Below, in pieces: positions 38,361-51,049 of a DNA stretch of 64,000 nucleotides. The stretch covers positions 64,556-128,555 of the forward strand of contig CANNZV010003213.1 of the NCBI GenBank assembly GCA_947561585.1, in the 5' to 3' direction. The translations under genes and the position numbers were made by a program. The first letter of the stretch is position 1. The number at the start of each line of letters is the position of its first letter. This DNA comes from Caprella mutica (Eukaryota; Arthropoda; Malacostraca; Amphipoda; Caprellidae). Below the pieces are notes generated by a model. That model ran no database searches, was not told the DNA's origin, and worked only from the letters and a program-made list of their open reading frames with translations.

Positions 38361-38697
38361 CCCAACCAAAAAAAATTAAGGTTGGCAGAAGAGCATTATG
38401 GTCGTGCTGCCGTACTCAATATGGTTGGCAATATAGGTGCCAAAAGTCCGCTTTGCCGACCATAATTATGGTTGATTAGCCAACTATAATTATGGTTGGT
38501 GAGCCAACCATACCCCGCCTTTGTATGTAAAGGCGGAGTATGGATGGCTTGTCACTCATATATAGGCGGCGTATGGTTGGCTTACCACCGTAATTATGGT
38601 GGCAAAGCGGACTTTTGGCACCTATATTGGCAACCATATTGGGTACGGCAGCCCGACCATAATGGCTTTTCTGCCAACCTTAATTTTCTGATTGGGT
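38361..38697. mobile_element. fold-back MITE with TA target, arms over 100 bp
   Basis: The left half (CCCAACC.. TTAAGGTTGGCAGAAGAGCA) and right half (TGGCTTTTCTGCCAACCTTA ..GATTGGG) are near-perfect inverted repeats. Additional internal GGTTGGC/GCCAACC pairs make almost the whole element self-complementary. TA lies on both sides. It has no coding content. Confidence 0.82.
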
Positions 38698-39298
38698 AGG
38701 TTACAAGGGTTAAAATCGATATTAAGAGAGAAACATAAGGTTTTAAATAATATAGTTTGTATGAATTTGCAGTTGAATACCTATATATTCGATTGTAAGT
38801 TAGACAAAACTTGTATCCCGAATGGTTAAGATTCTATAGGCCTAGAAAGGAAAAATGTACGAACTCACCCGGTTCTCCCCTATAGTATTGTAGATTAAAG
38901 AAGAAAGATTAAATTAAGTTGGGGTATTAATAGAGATTGTAATGTTTTTTGTTATAGAGTTACATAGTAATCATTGACTGTTATAAGAGTATAAAATGAA
39001 CTGTTACATGATATTAGAGAACATTTCATAGTGCTGGAACACACACAATAATTGGGAGTAAAAAGAGGTCAAGATTGGTCAATCAGAATTTGTAATATCA
39101 GATTGGGATTAAAGCTCGCTTTCTGAGTATTTTCACTGTTCGATAATTCAGTTGTTTTCCTATTAGATTATATTTTAATGTTTTGGAATGAAGTAGAGCT
39201 GTATAATGTTTTATTCAAAATAAAGTCTCACTTTCATTACATACCCATTACCCAAATCAAAAAAATGTACTGTAGTTTCATTATCTGTTTTAACTCCG

Positions 39299-40325
39299 GT
39301 GGCCGGTAAATTGATCCCCGGTCAAAAGATCCCCGGTCATTCAATTCCCGGTAATTAGATCCCCGTCATTTGATCCCCGGTCATTTGATTCCCGATCATT
39401 TGGTCCCCAGTTATATTTTTTGTTTGCTCATAAATTTAGCATACAATAATTTATTACGATTTCTATTTCTATATAAAAAATTGCCATTTACTATTTAAAT
39501 AATAAATAAAACTTGTGAATTTTTTTATATAATGAAACAAAATAACAGAATATAAACAGCTAGGTTTTATTATCGCAACAAATTTATTACTTCTATTTAC
39601 AAATAATTTACATTTACAACTAGTCAGAAAACATGTTACAGGTGATAGGAAATATTAACCAACTCTTGCAAGCTAAAGTTAGGTATATTCACGCAAGATA
39701 AGTGAATATAACTAACTTTCAATATAAGCTGTTTTCTCCGAAACTATTACAAACATTATGATCATGTAGGTGGGGTAGATGAAAAATCGTTTTATGATTA
39801 ATAGTATGTTTAAGTTATTTAACAAAAAAAATTTGATTTCCCACCTGCATGACGATTATAATTGTTATAGTTACGGCAAAGAAAGTTTCTCCTCAATTAG
39901 CTCCTATACCAGGAGAAATAATACGAGACATGGTCATGATTTATTTGATTAGTAATATGTGCTAGTTATAATAAGTGCGGGGGTATACCTATGCATTTAA
40001 ATTGATTTTACCATTGAATATTATTTGTTGCTGTAATGTAAATTTGAAAGCTTATATATATTTACTGTTACTTATTTGAATAGAAAATGTTTAATTTCTT
40101 TTTAGCTGTTTTTTCTCTCATTACTAGTTTCTTTAAAAACTCCATCGATTGTATGGTGCATATTTATTAATATAATAAATAAAATAATATGTTCACATAT
40201 AATAAATGAATAGTAGGTGTGTAGACGGAAAATATGACTGGGAATCAAATGACCGGGGATCTTTTGACCGGGAATCAAATGGAATGGGGATTAAATGACC
40301 GGGGATCAATTGACCTATATACCCC
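39299..40325. mobile_element. family C array-ended element, copy 1
   Basis: The left array (39299-39413) has 15-nt units GGTCATTTGATCCCC. The right array (40236-40325) has inverted units (GGGGATCAATTGACC). The element starts GGTGGCCGGTAAATT. The left flank ends TTAACTCC, and the same 8-mer can be rebuilt on the right from TTAA at 40326-40329 plus CTCC at 41229-41232, separated by the nested element. This gives an 8-bp target duplication. The sister position in D1 (ACTTCAATCATGG, near 8375) is empty. It is non-coding inside, and copy 2 is clearly alignable. Confidence 0.85.
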
Positions 40326-40329
40326 TTAA

Positions 40330-41224
40330 GGGGACCGTCCCCAAATAAATCTCAAAATTTTATCTTTATTTTCTATTGTGTAAATAGTTGCTTTATAACC
40401 TTCTTTTAGTGTGTGCAAAATACCAGAGGTATCGTGTAACTCTAACCCCCCTGGTGAGAGGGAGAAAGGGAAAAGAGGGCCGGGGATAGGGAGTCAATAT
40501 GTACTCTAAAAAACCATCTCTCAGCCAATTATAATTCGTAATAATTAATTATCTAGCAATATCTGGTATCTAACCTACCACTAATAACATGTCCACTACC
40601 CNNNNNNNNNNNNNNNNNNNNNNNTGGGTAAGGTTTGCAAAGAAATATTCCTCAGTTACCCGCAGACATTCGCGAGAGTAGTATGCTGCGTGCCAGATTA
40701 TCAAATTTTGAATGGGAGATTAGTCGTTACTTTAAATATCTACAAATCATGTAATTCAAAAGGCAAAGGCTTTTTTTTCCGGCAGAAGCTAAGGCTTTGC
40801 GTTTTTTTGCATTCAATTCTCCCCGGAATTTTCTACAAACTCTGGAAGAGTTTTATTTAATTTTCTGATTATTTTTCGAAATATTGAATTTTGAAATTTA
40901 TATTTTTTACATTTTTTCTCGTTTCACTAAAAATTTCATAATTCGAAAAATCTAAAAAATGCTTCCACAGTTTGTAGAGAATCTTGTGGAGAATCGAATG
41001 CAAAAAAAAACATAACGTCATAGCTACAAAATTGTAGTATCCATTTATTAATTTACACACTGTTCGAAATTTGTTCGAAATTCGAATAACTCGTTTTTTA
41101 TGGGTCGATTCGCAAAAATATCATGACACAAAAACATCTTAGAGTTCATTTTATATATGTGAACAAAGTTTCACAACCGTAGCTTCAATAATAAAAAACT
41201 TTTCAAAATCTGGGAACGGTGCCC
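40330..41224. mobile_element. TTAA-flanked element nested in the family C target duplication
   Basis: The left end is GGGGACCGTCCCCA and the right end, complemented, GGGCACCGTTCCCA. TTAA lies at 40326-40329 and 41225-41228. It includes the 23-N gap. No protein is visible. TTAA targets are used by piggyBac and Kolobok elements, and the end sequence does not decide between them. Confidence 0.75.
40602..40624. other. assembly gap (23 N)
   Basis: A run of N flanked by CCACTACCC and TGGGTAAGG. Sequence and distances across it are uncertain. Confidence 0.99.
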
Positions 41225-41639
41225 TTAACTCCAATCATGGCAGCACATGAACAATAGTTCTGGATATTAAGTGAACTACGTTTATCTCAAGGTAAATAAT
41301 TATAAAAAATACTATTTAACCAAAATGTCAATAATTACTGACTTCATAAATTACCATAAATGCAAATTTGACACGATACTGAACAAACACACATTTTGTA
41401 AAACTTACGGTCTGAAATATTCGGTAAATACATTTTTTAGGTGGATAGGTGGATATCTTAAATTCTTATAAAACCAATATTATTCTTGAACTTCCTTCCC
41501 GCGCAAAAAATGGAAATTCCCATAACATTCTCGGAATATTCCCAATGAATATTCCAAGATGATCATTTTTCAATATTCAGGGAATGCAATTTTTTGACAC
41601 TTTTATGGAATAATCCCATAAATCACAAGGGAAAATCTA

Positions 41640-42215
41640 GGGAATCACAGAGATGAATCTCAATGGAATAATGAAGGAATTTCAATGGAATGAGTCATCC
41701 ATAGATGGAGGGGATAATGAAGGAATACCAATGGAATAAGATATCTAAAGTAAGAAGGAATATTGAAGGAATACCTATGGAATGAGACATCTAAATAAGA
41801 AGGGAATATTGAAGGAATACCTATGGAATAAGACATCTAAATGAGAAAGGAATATTGAAGGAATACATATGGAATAGGACATCTAAAAGAAGAGGGAATA
41901 TTGAAGGAATACCTATGGAATAAGACATCTAAAGGATGAGGGAATATTGAAGGAATACATATGGAATAGGACATCTAAAGGAAGAGGGAATATTGAAGGA
42001 ATACCTATGGAATAAGACAGCTAAATGAGAAGGGAATATTGAAGGAATACATATGGATAAGACATCTAAATGAGGAGGGCATATTGAAGGAATACATATG
42101 GAACAAGACATCTAAACTAAGGGGGAATTTTGGAGGATTACCTATGAAATAAGAAATCTAAAGGAAGAGGGAATATTGAAGGAGTACCAAAGAAATAAGA
42201 CATCCAAAAGAAGAG
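41640..42215. repeat. about 40-bp tandem array of copy 1
   Basis: About 13 units of the type GGGAATATTGAAGGAATACC + TATGGAATAAGACATCTAAA. Confidence 0.9.
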
Positions 42216-44140
42216 GGATCACTGGCCATGTATCACTATTCACTTGACTGCTTAACTTAATTGTCACATAGCTATACACCAAGAAGTTTAACTTGAACAA
42301 ATAACTGTATAAAAGAATCTACGAATATTAACACTTTAATTACAGGACACATTACTTGCATCTAGGCATTTCCACAATTATTGTCCCTTTGTACTGGGAT
42401 GAAATGAAAGAAACTAAACATACGTCAATCATTTAATTAAAATATCAAATAGCACATGATTTAGAAAGAGCATAATGTAATCAAGCACAAATTAATTCCT
42501 GGGTAACTTGTTTATATGTTCTTGAGGCTCTATTTATGTTCTATAAGCTCTCAGTATTTTTCACTAGATATTTCTTATTTATTCTATACCGCTATGGTTG
42601 TACTTTTCAATTGCAAAGTTTTCAATTTTTAGTTAAGAAAGGCTCACAGGTTTCATTTACTATCACCTCCTCATTTTCCTCTTCCATCTGTTAATGCAGT
42701 CAACGCTCTACAGTGCTTTCGTCTCTTTTTGCGAAATTATTGACCACTACAATCGATTGGTTTGCTATGAGCTACTTTCCTGTATGATAACTAGTACAAA
42801 GGCTGTTGCATTTGGTTCTTTACCTTAACCTGGAGCAAATTTATTCAATCGAGCACTTAATTTTGTCATTATTCTTAAATTCCTTCATATTTTCGACTAT
42901 GAAGTGAATCTAGTGATGTAAGCGCAGCTATAGTAATAGTGCACGCACTTCATACTATATAGTACACACAATGAAATGAAGAGGACATGTCTCCGAATTT
43001 GTAACTTCTTAGTAAACCATATTGCCAGAAACTGTGACAGTGGTACCTAAAAAGAAATAAAATAATTAATTCTCATCTATCAATAATCTGTATTCAATAA
43101 GTTAATCCATAAATTAAATAAAAAACCAAAGTGATTCATTCAAATTTTAAAAGAGGAAAAAGTAGATAGTAAAGGGAATACAGAATTAGATAAGGAAAAT
43201 GGTTTTGAGAAACCATATGGGCCAAAAAATTAAAAAAAAATCAAATTAAAGTAAAACAAGAAAGAAAAGAACGAAGAAAAGCTACTATGAACTTTATTAA
43301 CACTGAAAATCAATATTGGCACTTTTAAAATTTATTATTAAACTCTAGTCAGTTTAAGGACAGGTCACTGAAGAAATAATTTTATATTACACTTACAGAG
43401 GCTAGAGAATATATATAGTTTAACCTAGGTTATTGCTAAATATTAATAAACATTTCGTAATATAAATTAACATAGTTAACCCATTTACAATTAAAGTATA
43501 AACTGAGTATATATGAATAGAAATTGGCCTACAAACTAAAATAGTACGGTAAGTAGGGTCATGCAGGTAAATTGCAGCATTTTAATTGCATTTTAATTCT
43601 GAACCAAAATGTTGCATAGCTATCAAATGGAGCGCAGTGCAAGCTATAATATATTAATTTAAGTTTTTAACGTGCGTTTTGAATATATGATGTAAATGTT
43701 GCTAGAAGCCGCAGTTAGCTTGACCCTACTCTTATTCCGTTATCACCAGACATCAATACTCAACTTTAAATCGAAATTTAAAATTATTGAGTGATAACTG
43801 CTGTTGATAAAATATGAAACAATGGTGTGCATTCGTTAAACGTTTACAATCACAATACTAACCTCTTTTATCTTGAATTGACACTAATTTAACTACTATC
43901 TATTATAGCCCGTCTATTACGTCTGAACTGCAGTGCTGCAAGGCGAAAACTAAATTGGATAAAAAATATTTTGGCTACCTGATTCGCAACTTTTAGTAGT
44001 TTCGCATTTCATACAAACGAAATAAGATATTTTTGTAGGTACTACTAATTTCTAATAGGGAGCCAGCATTAAATTTACTGATCTGAAACTCTATTCATTT
44101 AGAGCGATATTTTTAATTTACTTGGTTGTTTAGTATCTGC

Positions 44141-44330
44141 TTTAGAACAAAAGGCCATAACGCTGACGTTTTGAAATACAAAAGACTGGAAGAAGCAGCC
44201 AGAAAGGAAACTGACTTATAGAAGAAGTCACATTATAAGTCGGTGACAAAGTTCATGGAAACAGAAAAGCTCAGTGAAGGAGTTTTGTATGAATGGAAGA
44301 GGAAAATGGAAGCACATACCTAACACGAAA
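44141..44330 (+). pseudogene. coding trace in the 3.6-kb element, copy 1
   Basis: This is the same reading as the copy-2 trace at 48798-49004. It includes ADVLKYKRLEEAARKETDL, a stop, then KKSHYKSVTK, after which the frame is lost. Confidence 0.3.
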
Positions 44331-45699
44331 ATCTAACACCTCATAGACATAGTTGAAGAGCTTAACTCTAGCGCTATCCTCTAAAACTACAAGTAGCGTT
44401 AAAAATTATATAGATGGTAAAAATTAGAAGAGAACATATGAAATCCAAATTACAACAGTTCATCTCACAAACCCAAGTTTCTTAGTGATCCAAGAAGACA
44501 TCCAAATTTTAAGGAAATAAAAAAATTCATCGTTCGATTCCATTGACATTCCTTTGTTGTTTGAAATACATACTTTAAATTTCCCATCTTCCAGGAACAT
44601 TCCTTCATATTACCCAATGGGATATATTCCTTATCAAAAAGGTTGAAATAGTTCCAGGGATATGCAAAAGTATTTCTTAGGAAGTATAATTTTTTATTCG
44701 ATTCCTGTTACATTCCGTCATTGTTTCACTAAGAATACTGTAGATCACAAATGTTCCAGGGATATTCCTTCGTTTTATTTTTGGGAATACTATTATACGT
44801 AACTAGCTTGATAATTCTTGGTATATTTATGGGATATTCAGAATGGAATACTATCAAAAATATATATTCCAAGAATATTCCAATTTGTTTTGCATGGAAT
44901 ACTATAGAAATATGATATTCCCTGAATATCCTAGGATGATATCTGACCGAATACTGTAACTCTCCAATATTCCTGGAATATTCCTTCGTATAAGAATTTG
45001 AACACTATCCAATATTATTGTTACAGGAATATCCCTTCGTCATCAAACTGTGAGTGCAGACTAGGAGGGAATATTGTAGATATTAATGGAATATCCCAGG
45101 CATAAAACCTTCTTGCCCGGGTTATATGGTATTTTTGAAATAGATGATGCACTAAAATAACATAATCGTCTTTGAATGAACCAACAGAAGATAAACTGAG
45201 TACAAAGTTGTCCTTTGAGAGCAGTAATTTCATGTCATTTGTTTAGTTTTTATCTTTTAGTCTTATGTGAAGGAAGAATACTTTTCCTACAAAGATAACT
45301 GTTCACTGTTGATTATATTTTTTAGACTACTACGTCTGCTCGCTTTGTTTTTAACAAAAGAAATTGTTCGTTTTGATAAGTAATTTCCTATTCTATAATT
45401 ATTTACTTTAGACACCTGTCTATATCATTCTCAGCTAGAATGATAGGCTGTAAATTTTGATTATGCCACTTTAATTACAACGCAATATAAAATATTAGGG
45501 AATAAAACACCTTCTCTATTTCTAAATCTCAGTGAATAACAGAATAATATACAATATTTCATTCATGTTCATGCAAGTGAAGCGGTAGTTCAAAACTTTT
45601 CGCATCACTTTTGGTTCCAGAGGTGTCCAGAGAGTTAGTTCACGCTGTTTCATTTCTAGTTTAGTTAGATTTTAAAATTGGAAAAAAAAAATTGTGATT

Positions 45700-46206
45700 T
45701 TATTTCAGTTCAAGAATTTTTTTTAAATGAGTGATATATTTTTAAGTTTTGCATTAAGGAAAAAAGTTTTACTCTCTAATACTCTCTAATCATTTGGAAA
45801 TACTGAAAAAATGAATTAGATCTAATGAAAATTGAAATTTGTGTTTTATCATTAAATGTATTTATTGAAGGTTCATCAAATACCATTTTATATAAAATTA
45901 TAATATTCCTATTTAATTTTTGATTGTTTTATTATGATCTTAATAGTAATATTAAATTAGTTATATTATTATTAAATAGTAATATTATTATTGAATTAGT
46001 AATATTTTTAATAAATTATTATTTGTTTTATTATAACATTTATACATTTTATATATATATTTTATATATTTTTTATTTTTTTTACTGTATGAATTTTAAT
46101 TTAGAATTTTAAAATGAAATTTTTAGTTTTGGTAATTTATAGGTTCTATAAGATTTTAATTCTTTTAGGAACCAACACTGTACAATTGTTTTAGTAACTC
46201 TGTATT
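45700..46206. other. low-complexity AT DNA between the two 3.6-kb copies
   Basis: TATTATTAAATAGTAATATT-type simple sequence lies around 45940-46080. The short open frame there is simple-sequence translation. Confidence 0.7.
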
Positions 46207-49200
46207 CCCGCGCAAAAAATGGATATTCCCAAAACATTCTCGGAATATTCCCAAGGAATGTTCCATGATGATCATTTTTCGATATTCAGGAAATGCAGTT
46301 TTTTGACACTTTTATGGAATAGTCCCATAAATCACAAGGGAAAATCTAGGGAATCGCAGAGATGAATCTCAATGGAATAATGAAGGAATACCAATGGAAT
46401 AAGACATAAAAGTATGAGGGAATATTGAAGGAATTCCTATGGAATAAGACATCCAAAGTAAGAGGGAATATCTATGGAATGAGACATCTAAAGTAAGAGG
46501 GAATATTGAAGGAATACCTATGGAAGAAGACATCTAAAGGAAGAGGGAATATTGAAGGAATACCTATGGAATAAGACATCTAAATGAGGAGGGAATGTTA
46601 AAGGAATACATATGGAAGAGGACATCTAAAGGAAGAGGGAATATTGAAGGAATACCTATGAAATAAGACATCTAAATGAGGAGGATATATTGAAGGAATA
46701 CATATGGAATAAGACAACTAAAGGAAGAGGGAATATTGAAGGGATATCTTTTGAATGAGTCATCCAAAGAAAAAGGGAATATTGAAGAAGTACCAATGGA
46801 ATAAGACATCCAAAATAAGAGGGATCACTGGCCATGTATCACTATTCACTTGAGTGCATAACTTAATTGTCACATAGCTATACACCAAGAAGTTTAACTT
46901 GAACAAATAACTGTATAAAAAATCTACGAATATTAACACTTTAATTACAGGACACATTGCTTAAATCTAGGTATTTCCACAATTGTCCCTTTGTACTGGG
47001 ATTAAATGAAAGAAAATAAACATACGTCAATCATTTTATTAAAATATCAAATAGTACATGATTTAGAAAGAGCTAATGTAATCAAGCACAAATTAATTCC
47101 TGGGCAACTTGTTTTTATGTTGTTGAGGCTCTAATTATGTTCTATAAACTCTCAGTTTTTTTCACTAGATATTTCTTATTTATTCTATACCGCTATGGTT
47201 GTACTTTTCAATTTCAATGTTTTCAATTTTAGTTAAGAAAAGCTCACAGGTTTCATTTCCCATCACCTTCTCATTTTCCTCTTCCATCTGTTAATGCAGT
47301 CAACACTCAACAGTGCTTTCGTATCTTTTTGCAAAATTATTGACCACTACAATTGATTGGTGGTAGCTTAATTTGCTATGAGCTACTTTGCTGTGTGACA
47401 ACTAGTACAAAGTCTTTTGCATTTGGTTCTTTACATTAACCTGGAGCAAATTTATTCAATCAAGCACTTAATTTTTTCATTATTCTTAAATTCATTGGTA
47501 TTCTCGACTATGAAGTGAATCTAGTGGTGTCAGCGCAGCTATAGTTTTAGTGCACGCACTTCATACTATATAGTTCACACAACGAAATGAAGAGGACATG
47601 TCTCTAGATTTGTAACTTCTTAAAGTAAACCATATTGCCAGAAACTGTGACAGTGGTACCTAAAAAGAAATAAAATTATTAATTATCATCTATCAATAAT
47701 CTGTATTCAATAAGTTAATCCATAAACTAAATAAAAAACATAAGTGATTCATTCAAATTTTAAAAGATGAAAAAGTAGATAGTAAAGAGAATACAGAATT
47801 AGATAAGGAAAAAGGTTTTGAGAAACCATAAGGGTCAAAAAAGTAAAAAAATCAAATTAAAGTAAAACAAAAAAGGGCTCATAAACGAAGAAAAGCTACT
47901 ATGAACATTATTAACACTGAAAATCATTATTGACACTTTTAAAATTTTAATATTAAAATCTAGTCAGTTAAAGAACAGGTCACTGAAGAAATAATTCTAT
48001 GAAATTTTATATTTCACTTACAGAGGATAGAGAATATATATTGTTTAACCTAGGTTATAGCTAAATATTCATAAACATTTCGTAAAATAAATTAACATAG
48101 TGAAACCATTTACAATTAAAGTATAAACTGAGTATATATGAATAGAAATAGGACTACAAACTAAAATAGTACGGTAAGTAGGTTCATGCAGGTAAATTGC
48201 AGCATTTTAATTTTTAATTACATTTCAATTCTGAACCAAAATTCCATTAATATATTGCATAGCTATCAAATGGAGCGCAGTGCATGCTATAATTTATTAA
48301 TTTAAGTTTTTAACGTGTGTTTTGAATACATGAAGTGTATGTTGCTAGAAGCCGCAGTTAGTTAGTGTGCCGCAATTTACATGCTTGACTCTACTCTTAT
48401 TCCGTTATCACCAGATATCAATACTTAACTTTAAACCAAAATTTAAAATTGTTGAGTGATTTGATGAAATATGAAACAATGGTGTACATACGTTAAACAT
48501 TTACAATCACAATACTAACCTGTTTTATCTTGAATTGACACTAATTTAACTACTATCTATTATAACCCGTCTATTACGTCTGAACTGCAGTGCTGCAAGG
48601 CGAAAACTAAATTGGATAACAAATATTTTGGCTACCTGATTCGCAACTTTTAGTAGTTTCGCATTTCATACAAACGAAATAAGTAATTTTTGTAGGTACT
48701 ACTAATTTCTGATAGGGAGCCAGCATTAAATTTACTGATCCGATATTCTATTCATTTAGATCGATATTTTTAATTTACTTGGTTGTTTAGTATCTGCTCT
48801 AGAACAAAAGGCCATAACGCTGACGTTTTGAAATACAAGAGACTGGAAGAAGCAACCAGAAAGGAAACTGACTTATAGAAGAAGTCACATTATAAGTCGG
48901 TGACAAAGCTCATGGATGCAGAAAAGCTCGGTGAAGGAGTTTCGTTATTAATGGAAGATGAAAATGGAAGCACATACCTAACACGAAAATCTAACACCTC
49001 ATAGACGAAGAGCTTAACTCTTGCGCTATTCTCAAAAACTACAATTATATAGATGGTGAAAATTAGAAGAGAACATATGAAATCCAAATTACAACAGTTC
49101 ATCTCACAAACTAACGTTTCTTCGTTTTCGAATTAGACAACCAAACTCTAAGGAAATAGAAAAAAAATCATCGTTCGATTCAATTGACATTCCTTTGTTG

Positions 49201-49762
49201 TTTGAAATACATACTTTAAATTTCCCTTCTTCCAGGAACATTCCTTCATATAAGCCAATGGGATATATTCCTTATCAAAAATATTGAAATAGTTCCAGGG
49301 ATATTCAAAAGTATTTCTTAGGAAGTAAAATTTTTCATTCGATTCCCGTTACATTCTGTCATTGTTTCACTAAGAATACTGTAGATCCCAAATGTTCCAG
49401 GGATATTCCTTCGTTATATTTTTGGGAATACTATTATATGTAACTAGCTTGAAAATTCTTGGGATATTTATGGGATATTCATAATGGAATGCTATCAAAA
49501 ATATATATTCCAAGAATATTCCAATTTGTTTCGCATGGAATACTATAGAAATATGATATTCCCTGAATATCCTAGGATAATATCTGACCGAATACTGTAA
49601 CTCTCCAATATTCCTGGAATATTCCCTCGTATAAGAATTTGAATAGTATCCAATATTATTGTTACAGGAATATTCCTTCATCATCAAACTGAGAGTGCAG
49701 ACTAAGAGGGAATATTGTAGATATTAAGGGAATATCCCAGGCATAAAACCTTCTTGCCCGGG
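46207..49762. mobile_element. 3.6-kb element with subterminal arrays, copy 2
   Basis: It lies in the same orientation as copy 1 and is highly similar over its whole length, differing by small indels and fewer left-array units (about 46370-46810). The ends are CCCGCGCAAAAAATGG and CCTTCTTGCCCGGG. The flanks differ from copy 1 (..CTGTATT and TTATGTTC..), so this is a separate insertion or a duplication with diverged flanks. Confidence 0.85.
48798..49004 (+). pseudogene. coding trace in the 3.6-kb element, copy 2
   Basis: The frame reads ADVLKYKRLEEATRKETDL, one in-frame stop, KKSHYKSVTKLMDAEKLGEG, then VSLLMEDENGSTYLTRKSN and a stop. About 68 codons have protein-like composition, and the first half is preserved in copy 1. 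The basic R/K-rich start is vaguely like the linker after the endonuclease of some LINE proteins, but this is too weak to name. Confidence 0.35.
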
Positions 49763-49804
49763 TTATGTTCAATTGAATTCTTCTGTAAAAGTGTGAAATA
49801 TATA

Positions 49805-49950
49805 AGAAAAAAAAAATAGCTCTATTAAATTATTAATTGTTTTATAAAATTATTAATAGCTTTATTGAATTATTATTAGGTCTATTAAATTATTAATAGC
49901 TCTATTAAATTATTAATAGCTCTAATAAATTATTGATTGTTTTATTATAT
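49805..49950. repeat. about 20-bp AT tandem repeat
   Basis: Units of the type TAGCTCTATTAAATTATTAA occur about six times. Confidence 0.8.
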
Positions 49951-51049
49951 AATTAATAATTAATTCTAAGATTATTTAGAGTTTTGTAAAATTGGACCAT
50001 TTTCATTAAATTTAAATTTATAGCATTTTTATTGAATAACAACCAAAATATTCGAAATAAAAGCGAATATGTTTTAATATATTCGTTCATTTTTATCGAA
50101 TTTTATATTTTTATTTCATGCTTACATTCATAATTAATTCTAATGATTTCATTAAATTGGTATTTTATTTATAAATTGGAATATTTCCATTGAAATTTGT
50201 AATTTCAATAAATTCGTATCTTTTTATTAATTATAAATATATAATTAAATTAAATTTTAAACATTTTCTTAACTTTGATTGCTATTTTCAGTTTAAATAT
50301 AATATCATTATTTTTAGTATACAAATGACGATTTTAATGTAAGAAAACATCGGAGAGACTATTCAGAATTCATTAATATTTTCTGAGAGTTTTAGTGAGA
50401 GCTGGCTTGCGAAACCAAAAACACTTTCGGGCCTATTTGTTAGTGAGTGAACTTTCCAGAGCTAAGTTAGTGGGCTTTTTTGTTCAATTTCCAATCCTCC
50501 TAACTTTAAATCGTCCTATTTTGTATCAACTATATCATTATGATAAAACTTAAACTATTTGAACTTAGTATCTGGTAGGGATTTAGGTTCAAATGGATAC
50601 ACAATAATATGAAAGGTGCTTTATTATTTCATTTTTTCTCCTGATGTAATTAGCTTCATCAACAAAACAACTCACATTTTAGAACAACATATATTTATAT
50701 TTTCAGATCACTACAATATATTCTTCATCTTGTTGTATTCATTATCCCTTATTTTCGATTTATCTGATTAAATTGTTATTTCCAATTATTATTAATAATT
50801 AATCTAATTCATTCTGTTCTAATATTCTTTCCAATCAATATATCTAGATTGATCTTTTATTTTTTAGAAGTTTACATAGAATTGCGATTTAATAATCAAT
50901 ATAAATTTAAAAGTTAAGTACAGGATATAATGTGAGATTTCCCACAAAAAAAAAATATACAGACTACACAGGGAAATCAAAATAATTATCTTATGAGAAG
51001 CATTCAGAGAGTAAAATGACTCAATATTTAATTAAATTTATTCAATATT
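49951..51049. other. AT-rich DNA, nothing recognised
   Basis: I see only simple A/T-biased sequence. Confidence 0.55.

Larger units (their letters stand above)
30816..38880 (+). mobile_element. 8.07-kb pogo-type composite element with TA target duplication
   Basis: The left end at 30816-30840 (starting GGCGAGAACC) and right end at 38856-38880 (ending GGTTCTCCCC) are inverted repeats agreeing at 22 of 25 positions. TA lies directly outside each (30814-30815, 38881-38882). Removing the block rejoins sequence matching D1 at about 17395 (CATGACATA followed by a TATTGTAGATT-like run), so the empty site confirms both ends. The TA target and a pogo-like transposase relic near the left end place it with pogo in Tc1/mariner. 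It is far longer than a simple pogo and contains MITE M2 copy 3, minisatellites, a gene-like relic and a fold-back. Confidence 0.75.
41498..45121. mobile_element. 3.6-kb element with subterminal arrays, copy 1
   Basis: The ends are CCCGCGCAAAAAATGG and, complemented, CCCGGGCAAGAAGG, a short imperfect inverted repeat. The left side carries about 40-bp tandem units (41640-42215) and the right side inverted GGAATATTCC-type units (44590-45080). The central 2.3 kb is unique and has only traces of coding. It is inserted in D3, where D1 and D2 have an empty site near 8655 and 17945. The target duplication is not resolved beyond TT. Confidence 0.82.
38881..45690. repeat. diverged tandem duplicon D3 (interrupted)
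   Basis: D3 begins with the D2/D3 junction and aligns with D1 and D2 as far as about 45660. Two insertions split it: family C plus nested TTAA element (39299-41228), and the first 3.6-kb element (41498-45121). Beyond about 45.7 kb I cannot follow the homology, so D3 is truncated or replaced. Confidence 0.7.
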
